DNA of 64,000 bases from CAIXSC01 sp046349915 (GTDB taxonomy: Bacteria; Planctomycetota; Planctomycetia; Pirellulales; Pirellulaceae), in the NCBI GenBank assembly GCA_046349915.1, contig JAXMBL010000009.1, positions 1 through 64,000 on the forward strand. Direction: 5' to 3'. Under the pieces are notes generated by a model. The model was not told the DNA's origin. It made no database searches and saw only the letters and a program-made list of their open reading frames with translations. The translations under genes and the position numbers were made by a program. This document shows, piece after piece, positions 25,428-34,070 of the stretch. Each line of letters opens with the position of its first letter. The stretch's first letter is position 1.

Positions 25428-26018
25428 GTGGAAACTCGGATCTTCAAGAACCGAGTGGCTGCTTGGACATGCAGCTTTTTCACGTCCCCCATCCAAAATC
25501 GACACAGTCAACTATCACCGGAATCAAAGAAGGTTCTCGACTGCTTGCTTAACGACCGGCAGACTCTTGGCCAAATGCAGACCAGGATCGAGCTACTACT
25601 GAAGCAGAACCCAGCAGCCACTTTCTCCACTCGCACCAGAGAGAATGCAACCGCGGAGTTGATCAACAGATTCGTTTCTCTCACCAAGGGTTACGACATC
25701 AACGCGAGCATCCCATGCCGAGCACCCACGCTGGCCCGCGGCGTGGCCTTAGGCATCGACCAAGCTTATTCGGAAGTGCCTTCAGCGTTGTTTCCTCAAT
25801 CAGCTCGGCCAACGCCAGCCAGAGAACTGACGCCTGGCGAGTTGATTCCCGCGCGACGGCCGCGCTACTCACCCAACTACGATTCGATTTACCATCTGAC
25901 CAAATCCGAGGACGACCCTGCTCAACTGCCCAATTTCCGTCGCGTACCAGAGCTGCCGCTGACAATCAATCACCAGAGACTCAACGATTCGAAACTTTCG
26001 AAACTCTGCGACACATGG
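25428..26018 (+). pseudogene. Nitrilase-superfamily gene, 5' part, interrupted by IS66
   Basis: 197 codons from GTG 25428 to the edge of the IS element; the open frame runs a further 8 codons into the IS and stops at 26042. This N-terminal portion (LSPESKKVLDCLLNDRQTLGQMQ..., then YDSIYHLTKSEDDPAQLP) is not recognised by itself. The codon boundary at 26018 joins exactly in frame to 28948 when the IS and one copy of its target duplication are removed, giving a protein of about 512 residues whose C-terminal 300 residues are a carbon-nitrogen hydrolase domain. Coding-like sequence extends upstream of the GTG, so the true protein may have been about 44 residues longer. Confidence 0.7.
26011..26018. 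repeat. Target site duplication (left) of the IS66 element
   Basis: ACACATGG, identical to 28940-28947. Eight bases is the normal IS66 duplication length. The perfect match suggests a recent insertion. Confidence 0.92.
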
Positions 26019-26068
26019 GTGAGCGTTGCATCCGCGACGTAGGTGGAGTCGGCTACGGGCGGACGGCG

Positions 26069-26353
26069 TCAGTACCACGCTCTGAGGGAGCCCTTGCCGG
26101 ACTCCAGGATGAACTCAAGTCGCTCGCAGAGGTCGTGCGCGTCCTCATCGTCGCAGTCGAGCTTGACGATGGCGTGGTTCAGATCGCCGATCAGCCAATC
26201 CAGATCGACTCGCGTCAGCTTGATCGTCGCGACTTCAACGTCTGGCGCAAGTGCCTCGAGTTGATCCTGAACATCGGGAGTGGCGTTCCACTTCCGCAGC
26301 ACGGCGCGTTCATGAGGAAGCAGTTGCACACGGATGTCAGAACGTTGCGTCAT
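26069..26353 (-). CDS. Small accessory ORF of the IS66 element
   Basis: 94 residues, downstream of tnpC inside the IS (31-base gap). Reads IRVQLLPHERAVLRKWNATP...VEVATIKLTRVDLDWLIGDLNHAIVKLDCDDEDAHDLCERLEFILES. No known function; it behaves like a passenger or accessory gene of this IS66 subgroup. The frame is intact and translation is plausible. Confidence 0.6.
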   Translation of the reverse strand: MTQRSDIRVQLLPHERAVLRKWNATPDVQDQLEALAPDVEVATIKLTRVDLDWLIGDLNHAIVKLDCDDEDAHDLCERLEFILESGKGSLRAWY

Positions 26354-26383
26354 GGTAGAGGATTCCAGTGGGCGTTACGGGAA

Positions 26384-28033
26384 TCACGCGGCGCGACGTC
26401 GACGCTCCTCGCGTTTTTCGCGAGCGCGCAGCGCGCGATCGTGGGCTTCCTGCACGCGTTGGGGAAGATGATGTTGAGGGTGCTCGGTGATCCAATGGTC
26501 GGGCAACAACGACTCCAGTTCGTCGTCTGTCGTAGTTGGTAAGCGAGCATAGACGTCTTGCAGGTACGCGAACGGATCGATGTGCAATCGGTTGCAGGTC
26601 TTAGTCAGCGTGAACAACTTCGCCGCCGTATGGCCCGCCGCGGCACGCCCCAAGAAGAGCCAAGCCTTGCGTCCCAGAATCGGAAATTTGAGTGCTCTTT
26701 CAGCGGCGTTATTGTCCAGCGGAACATCGCCTGATTCTAAGAAACGCAAGAAGGAAGGCCAGCGGTCCAGCAAGTAGTTAATCGCGCCCAACAACTTGTC
26801 CTTGGGCAATCTAGTCTGCCGCGTCTCCTCCAGCCAACGGTGGAACTCTTCCACGATCGGCTTCGATTGTTCCTGTCGAGCGGAGAGTCGCAGCGCGGAG
26901 TCGGCCGCTCGATAACGATCCTCGATGTCGAAGAGTTGTTGGAAGTAGCGCATGGCCCGTTTCGTGAGCGTGGTCGGGCCTTGCTTGTGACAAGCTTCAA
27001 AGCCACGACGCGCGTGAATCCAGCACGTGGCTTTCAAGACTCCGGGCCAGAGCTTGCCGATCCGTTCGTAAGCGATATAGGCGTCGGCAACCAAGTACCC
27101 TTGAAATCCCTGGAGAAACGCTTCGGGACCGACGCAACTACGACTCGAGGTGTAGACAAAACAGTCGTAGGGATGCCGCGCGTCGCCCACCCCGGCCCAG
27201 AGGTAACCAGTGAGCGTCTGGCCCTCGTCACACAGTTCTTGTACGTAGGTCTCGTCCACATGGAGAACTGTGGACTGTCGGATGCAATGCCACATCAGAT
27301 CGACCAGCCGTGTGACGCCCTGCGCCACTTCTCGCATCCAACGCCATTGCGTACTGCGTTCGATGCGGTAGCCCGCTCGCCCCGTGATGTCTTCCAGACG
27401 GTAATAGGGCAGGTGATCGGCAAAGCGAGACACGGTCAAATAGGCCAAGAGACTTGGGCTGGCAAACGACTTGATCAAACACACGGGGCGTGGCGCGGTG
27501 GCAACCACTGATTGCTCGTCCTCTCGGTCGAGCACGATTACTTCCAGATACTGCTCAATGACCTTGAACTGCATGGGGATCACCTCCAAGAGTTCGCCGA
27601 TCTGCTTGAAGAAGCGACGAGCGCGTGGATTGTCCCGCATCTCGACGGGGATCTCCTCGGGCTTGAGGTAGATGAGCCGCTGCTCTCGCGGCATGCACTC
27701 GGGAAACTTGCGTCGCCGGCGACCACGACTCGTTCGCTTCTTCTTCTCCTCCTGCTGCTGCGGCGGTGGCGACTGTTCTGTCGCGGCGGCGTTAGACGGG
27801 TCGGTGGGAGGCTCGGCGGCGGGCGAGTTCGGCGGCGAGTCGTCGATGAATCTCTCGCGGCGCGAGCCAAAGAGTTCCCGTTTGAGAAGGGCGTTGTCCG
27901 CCGCGAGTTGTTCCAACTTCAGTTGCAGCTCGGTAATCGTCGCTTGTTGCGTCCTCACGATAGCCTCTAACTGCCTAATCCGTTCGTGGCAGGCGGCCAG
28001 GCTCGTGGGTAGAGGGTCGTGAGGTGAACTCAT
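26384..28033 (-). CDS. tnpC: IS66 transposase TnpC
   Basis: 549 residues from the ATG at 28033; an upstream 26-codon extension is not family-like. The N-terminus has a leucine-zipper-like helix (LQLKLEQLAADNALLKRELFG) followed by SRRERF, as in IS66 TnpC. DDE motifs are visible: VLHVDETYVQEL (D1), YLVADAYIAYERI (D2) and DVPLDNNAAERALK (E). The C-terminal LDPFAYLQDVYARLP is the usual end of this family. This is the catalytic subunit that works with TnpA and TnpB. No frameshift seen. Confidence 0.95.
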   Translation of the reverse strand: MSSPHDPLPTSLAACHERIRQLEAIVRTQQATITELQLKLEQLAADNALLKRELFGSRRERFIDDSPPNSPAAEPPTDPSNAAATEQSPPPQQQEEKKKRTSRGRRRRKFPECMPREQRLIYLKPEEIPVEMRDNPRARRFFKQIGELLEVIPMQFKVIEQYLEVIVLDREDEQSVVATAPRPVCLIKSFASPSLLAYLTVSRFADHLPYYRLEDITGRAGYRIERSTQWRWMREVAQGVTRLVDLMWHCIRQSTVLHVDETYVQELCDEGQTLTGYLWAGVGDARHPYDCFVYTSSRSCVGPEAFLQGFQGYLVADAYIAYERIGKLWPGVLKATCWIHARRGFEACHKQGPTTLTKRAMRYFQQLFDIEDRYRAADSALRLSARQEQSKPIVEEFHRWLEETRQTRLPKDKLLGAINYLLDRWPSFLRFLESGDVPLDNNAAERALKFPILGRKAWLFLGRAAAGHTAAKLFTLTKTCNRLHIDPFAYLQDVYARLPTTTDDELESLLPDHWITEHPQHHLPQRVQEAHDRALRAREKREERRRRAA

Positions 28034-28132
28034 ACGCAAGCCCGTCCATGGGAATGACGTTGCGTACTGGGAATATTCAGATCTCGCGCGCAACGCAAGA
28101 TCGATTCGCAAGCTCTTTCCAGAAAACCGCGA

Positions 28133-28492
28133 CTACTTCGCTAGCTGAAACCGAGGTCGTTGACGAACCGAAGAGAGGTCAATGCCGTCCAGGATTAGCG
28201 ATAGCTGGGATCGCGTGAGCTCGCGAGCTGCTTGGTCATGGAGATTCTCCTGCGGTGGAAATTGATAGGTGCCCTTCTGAAGTTGCTGATACCAGATGCA
28301 ATAGCCGACTTGTCCCCAGTACAGAATCTTGACTCGATCGCGACGTCGATTGAAGAACACAAACAAACTTCCCGAGAGCGGATCTTGTCCCATGGCGGAC
28401 TCGATGATGGCCACTAAACCGTCGAAGCTCTTCTTCATGTCAACGGTCTCGCTGCAGAGAAACACGCGAACTTGGGGAGCGAGTGTAATCAT
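28133..28492 (-). CDS. tnpB: IS66 accessory protein TnpB
   Basis: 119 residues with the family signature: RVFLCSETVDMKKSFDGLVAII, DPLSGSLFVFFNRRRDRVKILYW and ELTRSQLSLILDGIDL. TnpB is required with TnpA for IS66 transposition; its biochemistry is not settled. It overlaps the end of tnpA by 4 bases (ATGA-type translational coupling). Confidence 0.95.
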   Translation of the reverse strand: MITLAPQVRVFLCSETVDMKKSFDGLVAIIESAMGQDPLSGSLFVFFNRRRDRVKILYWGQVGYCIWYQQLQKGTYQFPPQENLHDQAARELTRSQLSLILDGIDLSSVRQRPRFQLAK

Positions 28493-28860
28493 GTGACGAC
28501 TCGCTTATCCAAGGCCTCGAGTACGACCTGCAGATCCTGGGCGCTGACGGCCCCGACCAACCGCACCCGACAACCAGTCGGATGGAGAATCTCCAGCTTC
28601 GCGCGTGGCGAGCCGCCGAGCAAACCCATGGGCAGGAACAAGCCCGAGCCGTCTTGGACCGACGGTCGCGACGCTACGCTCGACGCATTATCAACCACTG
28701 GCCGAGTCGCCGCGGCGAACCGCTTACGCCACTGGTAAAAGGACTGTTCCGACACGCCCTCCGCACCGCAGAACTGCCGCACCGACAGTCCACTCCCAGC
28801 GTGCCTCGCCAACAACTCACGCCAAAACCGCTCCCGCTTCGTACTCGACCTGCCTGTCAT
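28489..28860 (-). CDS. tnpA: IS66 TnpA (helix-turn-helix DNA-binding protein)
   Basis: 123 residues from the ATG at 28860, which has AGGGGGAA seven bases upstream; the longer frame to 28932 would enter the IS terminal region. The HTH is ERFWRELLARHAGSGLSVRQFCGAEGVSEQSFYQWRKRF. The C-terminus (HPTGCRVRLVG...LQVVLEAL) is as usual for IS66 TnpA. It presumably binds the element ends. Confidence 0.92.
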   Translation of the reverse strand: MTGRSSTKRERFWRELLARHAGSGLSVRQFCGAEGVSEQSFYQWRKRFAAATRPVVDNASSVASRPSVQDGSGLFLPMGLLGGSPRAKLEILHPTGCRVRLVGAVSAQDLQVVLEALDKRVVT

Positions 28861-28939
28861 CGGTTGTTCCCCCTGGTGAAGAAAGTAAAACTTCTTCACC
28901 CTACCAACCGACTCAAGACGCCGCGGATGCAACGCTCAC

Positions 28940-28947
28940 ACACATGG
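28940..28947. repeat. Target site duplication (right) of the IS66 element
   Basis: ACACATGG, perfect match to 26011-26018. Confidence 0.92.
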
Positions 28948-29895
28948 CCCTCTCCTTCATCCCTGACTGTTGGGTTTGCCTGTTTCGGGTCGAAGACTTC
29001 CGATAGCGTGAAGGTAAGGCCAGCCAAGTCTTTGATCACCCTGGCCCAAGATCTCCAAGAAACACTTCCAGAGGATTCGCATGCCGTTCGCGTCGGCTCG
29101 TTCCACGTCGAAGGATTACTCAACGAAAGCATGTCACTCAACGTGTTGAATAGAGCCCAGGCGTTCAAAACTCCCTTGGACATCCTCATCTATCCCGAGT
29201 TGGCCTTCTCGGAGGCCAGCGAACAACAAGTCCGTGAGGAGTTGAAGCAACCGGGCAGTCCCAGCGTAGTGGTCTTGGGAAGTCGTCATCTCATGACGAA
29301 CGAAGGGCGAGTGAATCGTCTCCACGCGATTTGCCATGACACGAGTTGCACACGCGAATTCATTCATGACAAGATCGGCGCCTTTGGATTCGCACCCGAA
29401 GGTAAGTCATCCCAGGAAGCCAAGTCCAAGGACTATCTCTTCGAAGACATTCAACGTTCGAACGAATTAAATCATCTGCTTGTGGACGGGCTCCCTATTT
29501 CCTTTGTCATTTGTAAGGATGTATTACAGGAGTCGGTGCTCGAAAGTCTTTATGCGTTACGAATTCGACGCTTGATCGTCGTGGCGTTGTCCGACAAGAC
29601 AGAGGATTTCATCCACCATCTTTCAGAGCTAGCGATTCGCTGCAATACGACTAGTTTCTTCAGCAATTTCACCCCTGCTGGTCAAGTGACCGCGGGAGTT
29701 TTTACTCCAGGGCGCAACAGCACCGCGATTCTGTTACGCAACAGCGGTGGAGAAACGGATGTCAAAGCCCGTGAATCCATTTGTGAGAACGTGGAGCGAG
29801 TAACGCAGCCATGCCTGGCGACGATCCAACTGCCAGTGATCCGGAATGATCAACGCATGAGGAGTAGAAAGTGGTACGAGATTCATCCAGTCTAA
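28948..29895 (+). pseudogene. Nitrilase-superfamily (carbon-nitrogen hydrolase) gene, 3' part
   Basis: 315 codons plus stop that continue the reading frame broken at 26018. The catalytic triad of the nitrilase superfamily is visible: Glu in LDILIYPELAFS (about residue 281 of the rebuilt protein), Lys in FIHDKIGAFGF (about 339) and Cys in LPISFVICKDVLQES (about 386), in the right order and with plausible spacing. The family cleaves C-N bonds in nitriles, amides, carbamoyl compounds or NAD-related substrates. The substrate cannot be read here. An open frame runs in from the IS (from 28582) and could give a hybrid protein, but nothing suggests it is expressed. Downstream after 146 bases is the HExxH gene on the same strand. 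Confidence 0.75.
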
Positions 29896-30041
29896 TGCTC
29901 TGCCCATGCCAAGCAGTGGGGCGACTTACTTGTAGGACGAACCTCAAGGTTCTCCCCGCATAGTCTCTATCGACGGCCAGGACGTCAGTCGCACTACAGA
30001 TCATGGCAATGACAAAGCACTAGACGCACAGGGAGCACTCA

Positions 30042-33000
30042 GTGAGACAGTCAACTCGCACAGATCGTCAAGCCGAAGCAACGAACACTCCCTTAGCCTC
30101 GATCCAATATCATCCTTACGTCGCCTTGACCGCCTACTTCGACCATTCTCGAGTGATTCGGCAGTCGCCGCCTTCCACATCAGCTCAACCCAATTCAACC
30201 GACAGCGCCGCTGAACAGTCCCCTGACGAATGGATTCGGTTTCGCGAGAAGAGCTTTCAGGAAGCATGTGGCGACCTCCGCCAAGAGATTCACGCTGCTG
30301 CCGCCCAGTTTCCCTGCAGCTATCCCGCGGAAGAGATTAAGGACTACTTGTTCGCTCCCCAGTGTTGGAGCGCGTTAGGGCATTCCGATGGCTGGGGCGT
30401 GGTGTTGCTTGACAACCTAATGTCGGCGACTCGTTTGACGGCGGCCGAGCCGGGTACAGAAGAGTCCGATCTCGCATTCTGCCCGATGCTGTCCAAGATG
30501 CCGCGAGCTTGTCAACCGATCGCGCCTCCCGCGGAACTGAATTCCGTGAGTCCTTGGTGGCCCTTTGAAGAACCTGAAGACATTTTCACGCCGATGGCGA
30601 GAGGAAAACTGCCTCCTCTTTGCGTGACAACTCATTTCAAATGCAACTTGCTGGCCACCCTTCCCAATGCACTCGCCCTCCAAGCAGCTATTTATACAAC
30701 GCTCGTCGAAACCGTTCGCCGCACCTTGTTTGGGCTTTTTGCGACGCGTAAGTCCAACAGCGAAATTCCTCAAGATCTCTTGACGCTCGAAGATATCGCA
30801 GGCGTGCGTTGTCTGTTACTGGAACCTCTCGGCAATGACGACATCACCCTCACTTGTTACACCAGCAACTACACCGTGGCACACACCGTTCTCGCGGTTA
30901 CTCGCAGCCTGACGTTGAACGATGTTTTTGAGTGTCACCCCGACGTAGTTAGTGACTGCTTGCAACGCAGCGAGTTCCATCAACAACTAGCGGGCAACTC
31001 AAAAACGGCGAGAAAGAAGCGTGACTTGCTCAGGGTTTTTGGCGGCAATCACTTATTCATGCGAACCTACTCGACGCTCGGCTTCGACTATCGGCTCCTC
31101 GGTGAATCCTTGCCGGGAGTGAACGGAGTATGCGAAGCAATGTGGTACTTCGATGTTTGTCCTGGTCATGATGGGAACGTACGCGAGCAACTCAAAACGG
31201 CCTTAAGACTTGCCAAGAAACAAGCAAATCAGCTCCAAGAGTCTCCCGAGCATCAGCCATTGCTGCTCCGATCCGAGGACGCAAATTGGATCGCAAAACA
31301 TACATTTAGCGTTCTGCCTGGCACTCACGACCAGGCGCACGAATTGTCGTCTTCCCGAAGTAGCCACAACCGACAATTGATCTCGACTCGTTTTTTCTTT
31401 GAAGTCTTGAGACAATTGCTTTTTCTCCGAGCTCACCGGGAGAGTGCATTGCGGAAGAAGCAGACGCGAGAATCGGGGTTCCTCGATATCACGTCTTCAC
31501 TACGGATCGCCACGCCATCGATCGACAAGCAAGGCCCCTTTGCCGTCGCTTCGCGTTTTTTGCCGAGCGAGTCGCTTCCTCGTCCTGTCGAATGGCAGAA
31601 ACATGGTTTTGGCAGCGACTTCTACACTCACCTTGCAGACTCCGTTCGCCGCGAGTGGGGACTTGTCAGCATTCCCGAATTTCACAAGCGACTTCGGGAG
31701 ATGGGTTGCCCTCCCTCACTTCAGTATTCATTGCTCTACATCGTCCAAGAGTTTCTCGAATGCCTGGGCGACCCGTTTCGCTGTGACGCCGTGCTCGACT
31801 TGTACGATCCCATCGACACCCTACTGCATTCACTGCATCCCGATGGCATCGTCATGGACTTCCATCGAAAACAATTGAATTCCTGGAGCCACCGTTGGCG
31901 ACTCGCGAAGCTATTTTCTGAAGAATCTTTACGGCAGTATATCGACGCCATTCGAACCGCATTGACTTGGCGAGTTCAGCGAGTCACCTATGGACACGAA
32001 TGCCGCGACATCGCCTTTACTCTCCGCTTTGGCGTCGGAAAGCTCATGGCCGCCATGGACTCGCCGCTCAAATGCTGCATGGCCGCATTTCGCCGAAGCT
32101 ATTCAGGAACCGATTCTCCCGATGAGCCGACGGTCAGAAAACGGTTCAGTGGCGTCGTCAGCATCGACCATCGCCCCGTCACGGACGCCGAAGTCGGGGT
32201 GACTCCTAGCTCAAGCGACCCGCAAAACGACATCGCGGCCGAATCTCGGCTAGCCATACTCGCCGTACGCTTGGATGTCTTTGATTTGCTCCGCCCAGAA
32301 CAAGCGTACTACATCATTCATGAAGCCGCTCATCTCTTTGTGGCCGCACAGAAGGCCTGGATTTCACCAGTGCCGCCCTTAAGCCTTGATGACGATGAGT
32401 CGTTTGACGGTGAATCACGTACCGAGGAAATCCTCGCCGATCTCATCTCGGCAATCTTCATCTTCCGCAATGACGCTCTAACTTTTGCTCGCTTTCATTC
32501 GTTGATGTTCAGCGAGTCGTCTGGACAGATCATTCAAGTGGAGGATGGAGCAGACGAGCAGTCTTATCAGATCGCCATGCTGGAGGTGATGTTGCGAGGC
32601 TTCATCGTCTCCGAACTCTTGAAGCGCATACCTGATGCAACAACCGAGTTGCCGCCGGATTGGCTCGCGGACACCGCGGCGCTTTCGCGGGGCCCCGACG
32701 AGGTTTTTGAGGCTTTCATGGCTCACGCCGCCGAGGTGGGACATTGTTTCGTAGGGCTTACTCCATTTTGGAACGAATCTGACACAACTCCGATTGGAAC
32801 CGCCCTCCGCCGCCACTGCCGAGAACTCGCAACGGGCTTATGCACGGACGCCTTTCGTGGATCGCTCCAGAAATTAGTGAACGTCGCCGCCCATTCTTGG
32901 AAACTGCATTGGTCGCGTGAAAACCTGGCTTGGGCATCTACGTCAAACGGAGAACAACTACTCGAAAGTCTGCGTGCCGCTTTCACTCAGTGCGTGGAGC

Positions 33001-33362
33001 ATGGGAAAGGGTTTATGCGTACCGGGTGGGAGCGGGCGTCGACTATCGATGCTCGCAATCAAGGACTCGATTCGCTGATCGTGGTCTGTGGAATACTAGG
33101 TGAGTACATCCGACAACTAGTGAACCATGTGGATACGCATGCCACGGTTTTCGTCGACGCAAATCTAGAACCCACGGGTAAGACTTACAGTCGCCTCCTT
33201 ATGGATTCATCTCATGTGGCGTTCCGAGCTTGCCACCCCAAAATGCGGCAACAAAAGCTGCTTGCCCAAATCGCTTACTTTAAGACCATGGGAGACATTG
33301 CCGCTCAGATTCGAGCACGACGGCTGCTGCAATTGAGCCACGGCTGTTTGCGTCAACTCTAG
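30042..33362 (+). CDS. Large protein with HExxH metalloprotease-like motif, function unknown
   Basis: 1106 residues from a GTG with AGGGAG about 7 bases upstream. No signal peptide or membrane helix. The only strong motif is HEAAH at residues 760-764 (YYIIHEAAHLF), followed 30 residues later by EEILADLISAIF (Glu 795/796). This matches the zinc site of gluzincin-type peptidases (HExxH...E). The 700 residues before it are unrecognised; around residue 240-300 the segment LLEPLGNDDITLTCYTSNYT may be a separate sensor domain. The C-terminal part is helical. An in-frame 36-codon TPR-like stretch follows directly after the TAG stop. Neighbours (nitrilase upstream, TerB-like downstream) suggest a multi-gene system in which this is the protease component. 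That is inference from context. Confidence 0.65.
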   Translation: MRQSTRTDRQAEATNTPLASIQYHPYVALTAYFDHSRVIRQSPPSTSAQPNSTDSAAEQSPDEWIRFREKSFQEACGDLRQEIHAAAAQFPCSYPAEEIKDYLFAPQCWSALGHSDGWGVVLLDNLMSATRLTAAEPGTEESDLAFCPMLSKMPRACQPIAPPAELNSVSPWWPFEEPEDIFTPMARGKLPPLCVTTHFKCNLLATLPNALALQAAIYTTLVETVRRTLFGLFATRKSNSEIPQDLLTLEDIAGVRCLLLEPLGNDDITLTCYTSNYTVAHTVLAVTRSLTLNDVFECHPDVVSDCLQRSEFHQQLAGNSKTARKKRDLLRVFGGNHLFMRTYSTLGFDYRLLGESLPGVNGVCEAMWYFDVCPGHDGNVREQLKTALRLAKKQANQLQESPEHQPLLLRSEDANWIAKHTFSVLPGTHDQAHELSSSRSSHNRQLISTRFFFEVLRQLLFLRAHRESALRKKQTRESGFLDITSSLRIATPSIDKQGPFAVASRFLPSESLPRPVEWQKHGFGSDFYTHLADSVRREWGLVSIPEFHKRLREMGCPPSLQYSLLYIVQEFLECLGDPFRCDAVLDLYDPIDTLLHSLHPDGIVMDFHRKQLNSWSHRWRLAKLFSEESLRQYIDAIRTALTWRVQRVTYGHECRDIAFTLRFGVGKLMAAMDSPLKCCMAAFRRSYSGTDSPDEPTVRKRFSGVVSIDHRPVTDAEVGVTPSSSDPQNDIAAESRLAILAVRLDVFDLLRPEQAYYIIHEAAHLFVAAQKAWISPVPPLSLDDDESFDGESRTEEILADLISAIFIFRNDALTFARFHSLMFSESSGQIIQVEDGADEQSYQIAMLEVMLRGFIVSELLKRIPDATTELPPDWLADTAALSRGPDEVFEAFMAHAAEVGHCFVGLTPFWNESDTTPIGTALRRHCRELATGLCTDAFRGSLQKLVNVAAHSWKLHWSRENLAWASTSNGEQLLESLRAAFTQCVEHGKGFMRTGWERASTIDARNQGLDSLIVVCGILGEYIRQLVNHVDTHATVFVDANLEPTGKTYSRLLMDSSHVAFRACHPKMRQQKLLAQIAYFKTMGDIAAQIRARRLLQLSHGCLRQL

Positions 33363-33473
33363 AATCAACGAGCCCATTGCTGGCGTAAACTTGGAAACGC
33401 TGAGCAAGCTCGGGCCGATGAGCTCCGTGCCAGAGAGCTCGATCCGGTGATTCGATTGTATGATGCAGACTAA
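33363..33473 (+). pseudogene. TPR-like fragment directly after the stop of the HExxH gene
   Basis: In the same frame as the preceding gene and immediately after its TAG, 36 codons read RAHCWRKLGNAEQARADELR and then ARELDP before a TAA. This is one tetratricopeptide repeat (pattern A-x-LG-x-x-x-x-A-x-A-D...A-x-x-LDP). It has no start of its own. It is either the tail of a longer HExxH-TPR protein cut by a nonsense change, or a scrap of another gene joined by recombination. Confidence 0.5.
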
Positions 33474-33512
33474 AGATCTACGACGACATACAAGCTGGAA
33501 GGCACTTCACTC

Positions 33513-34061
33513 ATGACATCCCCCTCTCCACGACCTTTCGACTACCATCGCCGGCTGGACGACTCCATTCATACCCTCGAGGGAATCGTGCGGGGCATTG
33601 CGCTCGATGGTCAAATCGACGCCTCCGAAGTGACCAGCTTGACTCAATGGCTTCAGCAGCATCAAGATCTTTCGCCTTTCCCCCCGTTCCGCGAGTTCGC
33701 CGCGACGATTACTCAGATTCTCGCGGACGGAAAAATCGACGACAACGAGAAGTCGGACCTTCTCTGGCTGCTCGCGCGCATCAGCCAATACACTCGCCAG
33801 TACCGCGAAGTCTCTTTTGACCTGCGACAACTGCTCGGCCTCGTGCGAGGCGTGGCGGCCAATGGCGTGATCCATGAGGGAGAAGTCGCTGGTCTCAGGA
33901 AGTGGCTCGCGAACCACGCCGAAGTCGCCGACCGTTGGCCTTGCTCGGAGCTTGCAACGCTTCTCGACACCGTCACTCAGGATGGTCGCATCGAACCGGG
34001 CGAACAGCAGCAACTGCTGAGCTTTCTCCAGACGATCGACCGGTTGCAGACGGGGGAATAA
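33513..34061 (+). CDS. TerB-like repeat protein
   Basis: 182 residues, ATG with GGAAGG about 10 bases upstream. The protein is built of four similar helical units, each carrying an acidic turn: ALDGQIDASEVTSLTQWL, LADGKIDDNEKSDLLWLL, AANGVIHEGEVAGLRKWL and TQDGRIEPGEQQQLLSFL. This G-x-I-x-x-x-E-x-x-x-L-x-x-WL pattern is that of TerB-like modules, which are associated with tellurite-resistance-type stress and conflict systems and are thought to bind metals or partner proteins. It is the last intact gene on the plus strand of the accessory region and converges on the truncated WD40 gene. Confidence 0.7.
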   Translation: MTSPSPRPFDYHRRLDDSIHTLEGIVRGIALDGQIDASEVTSLTQWLQQHQDLSPFPPFREFAATITQILADGKIDDNEKSDLLWLLARISQYTRQYREVSFDLRQLLGLVRGVAANGVIHEGEVAGLRKWLANHAEVADRWPCSELATLLDTVTQDGRIEPGEQQQLLSFLQTIDRLQTGE

Positions 34062-34070
34062 ACGGCTCGC

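Larger units (their letters stand above)
26019..28939 (-). mobile_element. Complete IS66-family insertion sequence (2921 bp)
   Basis: Ends are inverted repeats starting GTGAGCGTTGCATCCGCG (26019 rightward; 28939 leftward), close to the GTAAGCG-type ends of IS66. Flanked by the 8-bp duplication ACACATGG. It carries the full gene set on the minus strand: tnpA (28860-28489), tnpB (28492-28133), tnpC (28033-26384) and a small fourth frame (26353-26069). All frames are intact, so the element may still be active. It is inserted within a nitrilase-superfamily gene. Confidence 0.95.

Noticed and set aside
28582..28947. Extension of the downstream nitrilase frame into the IS
   Set aside because: These codons belong to the IS66 end and tnpA antisense. 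The exact target duplication shows the native protein resumes at 28948.
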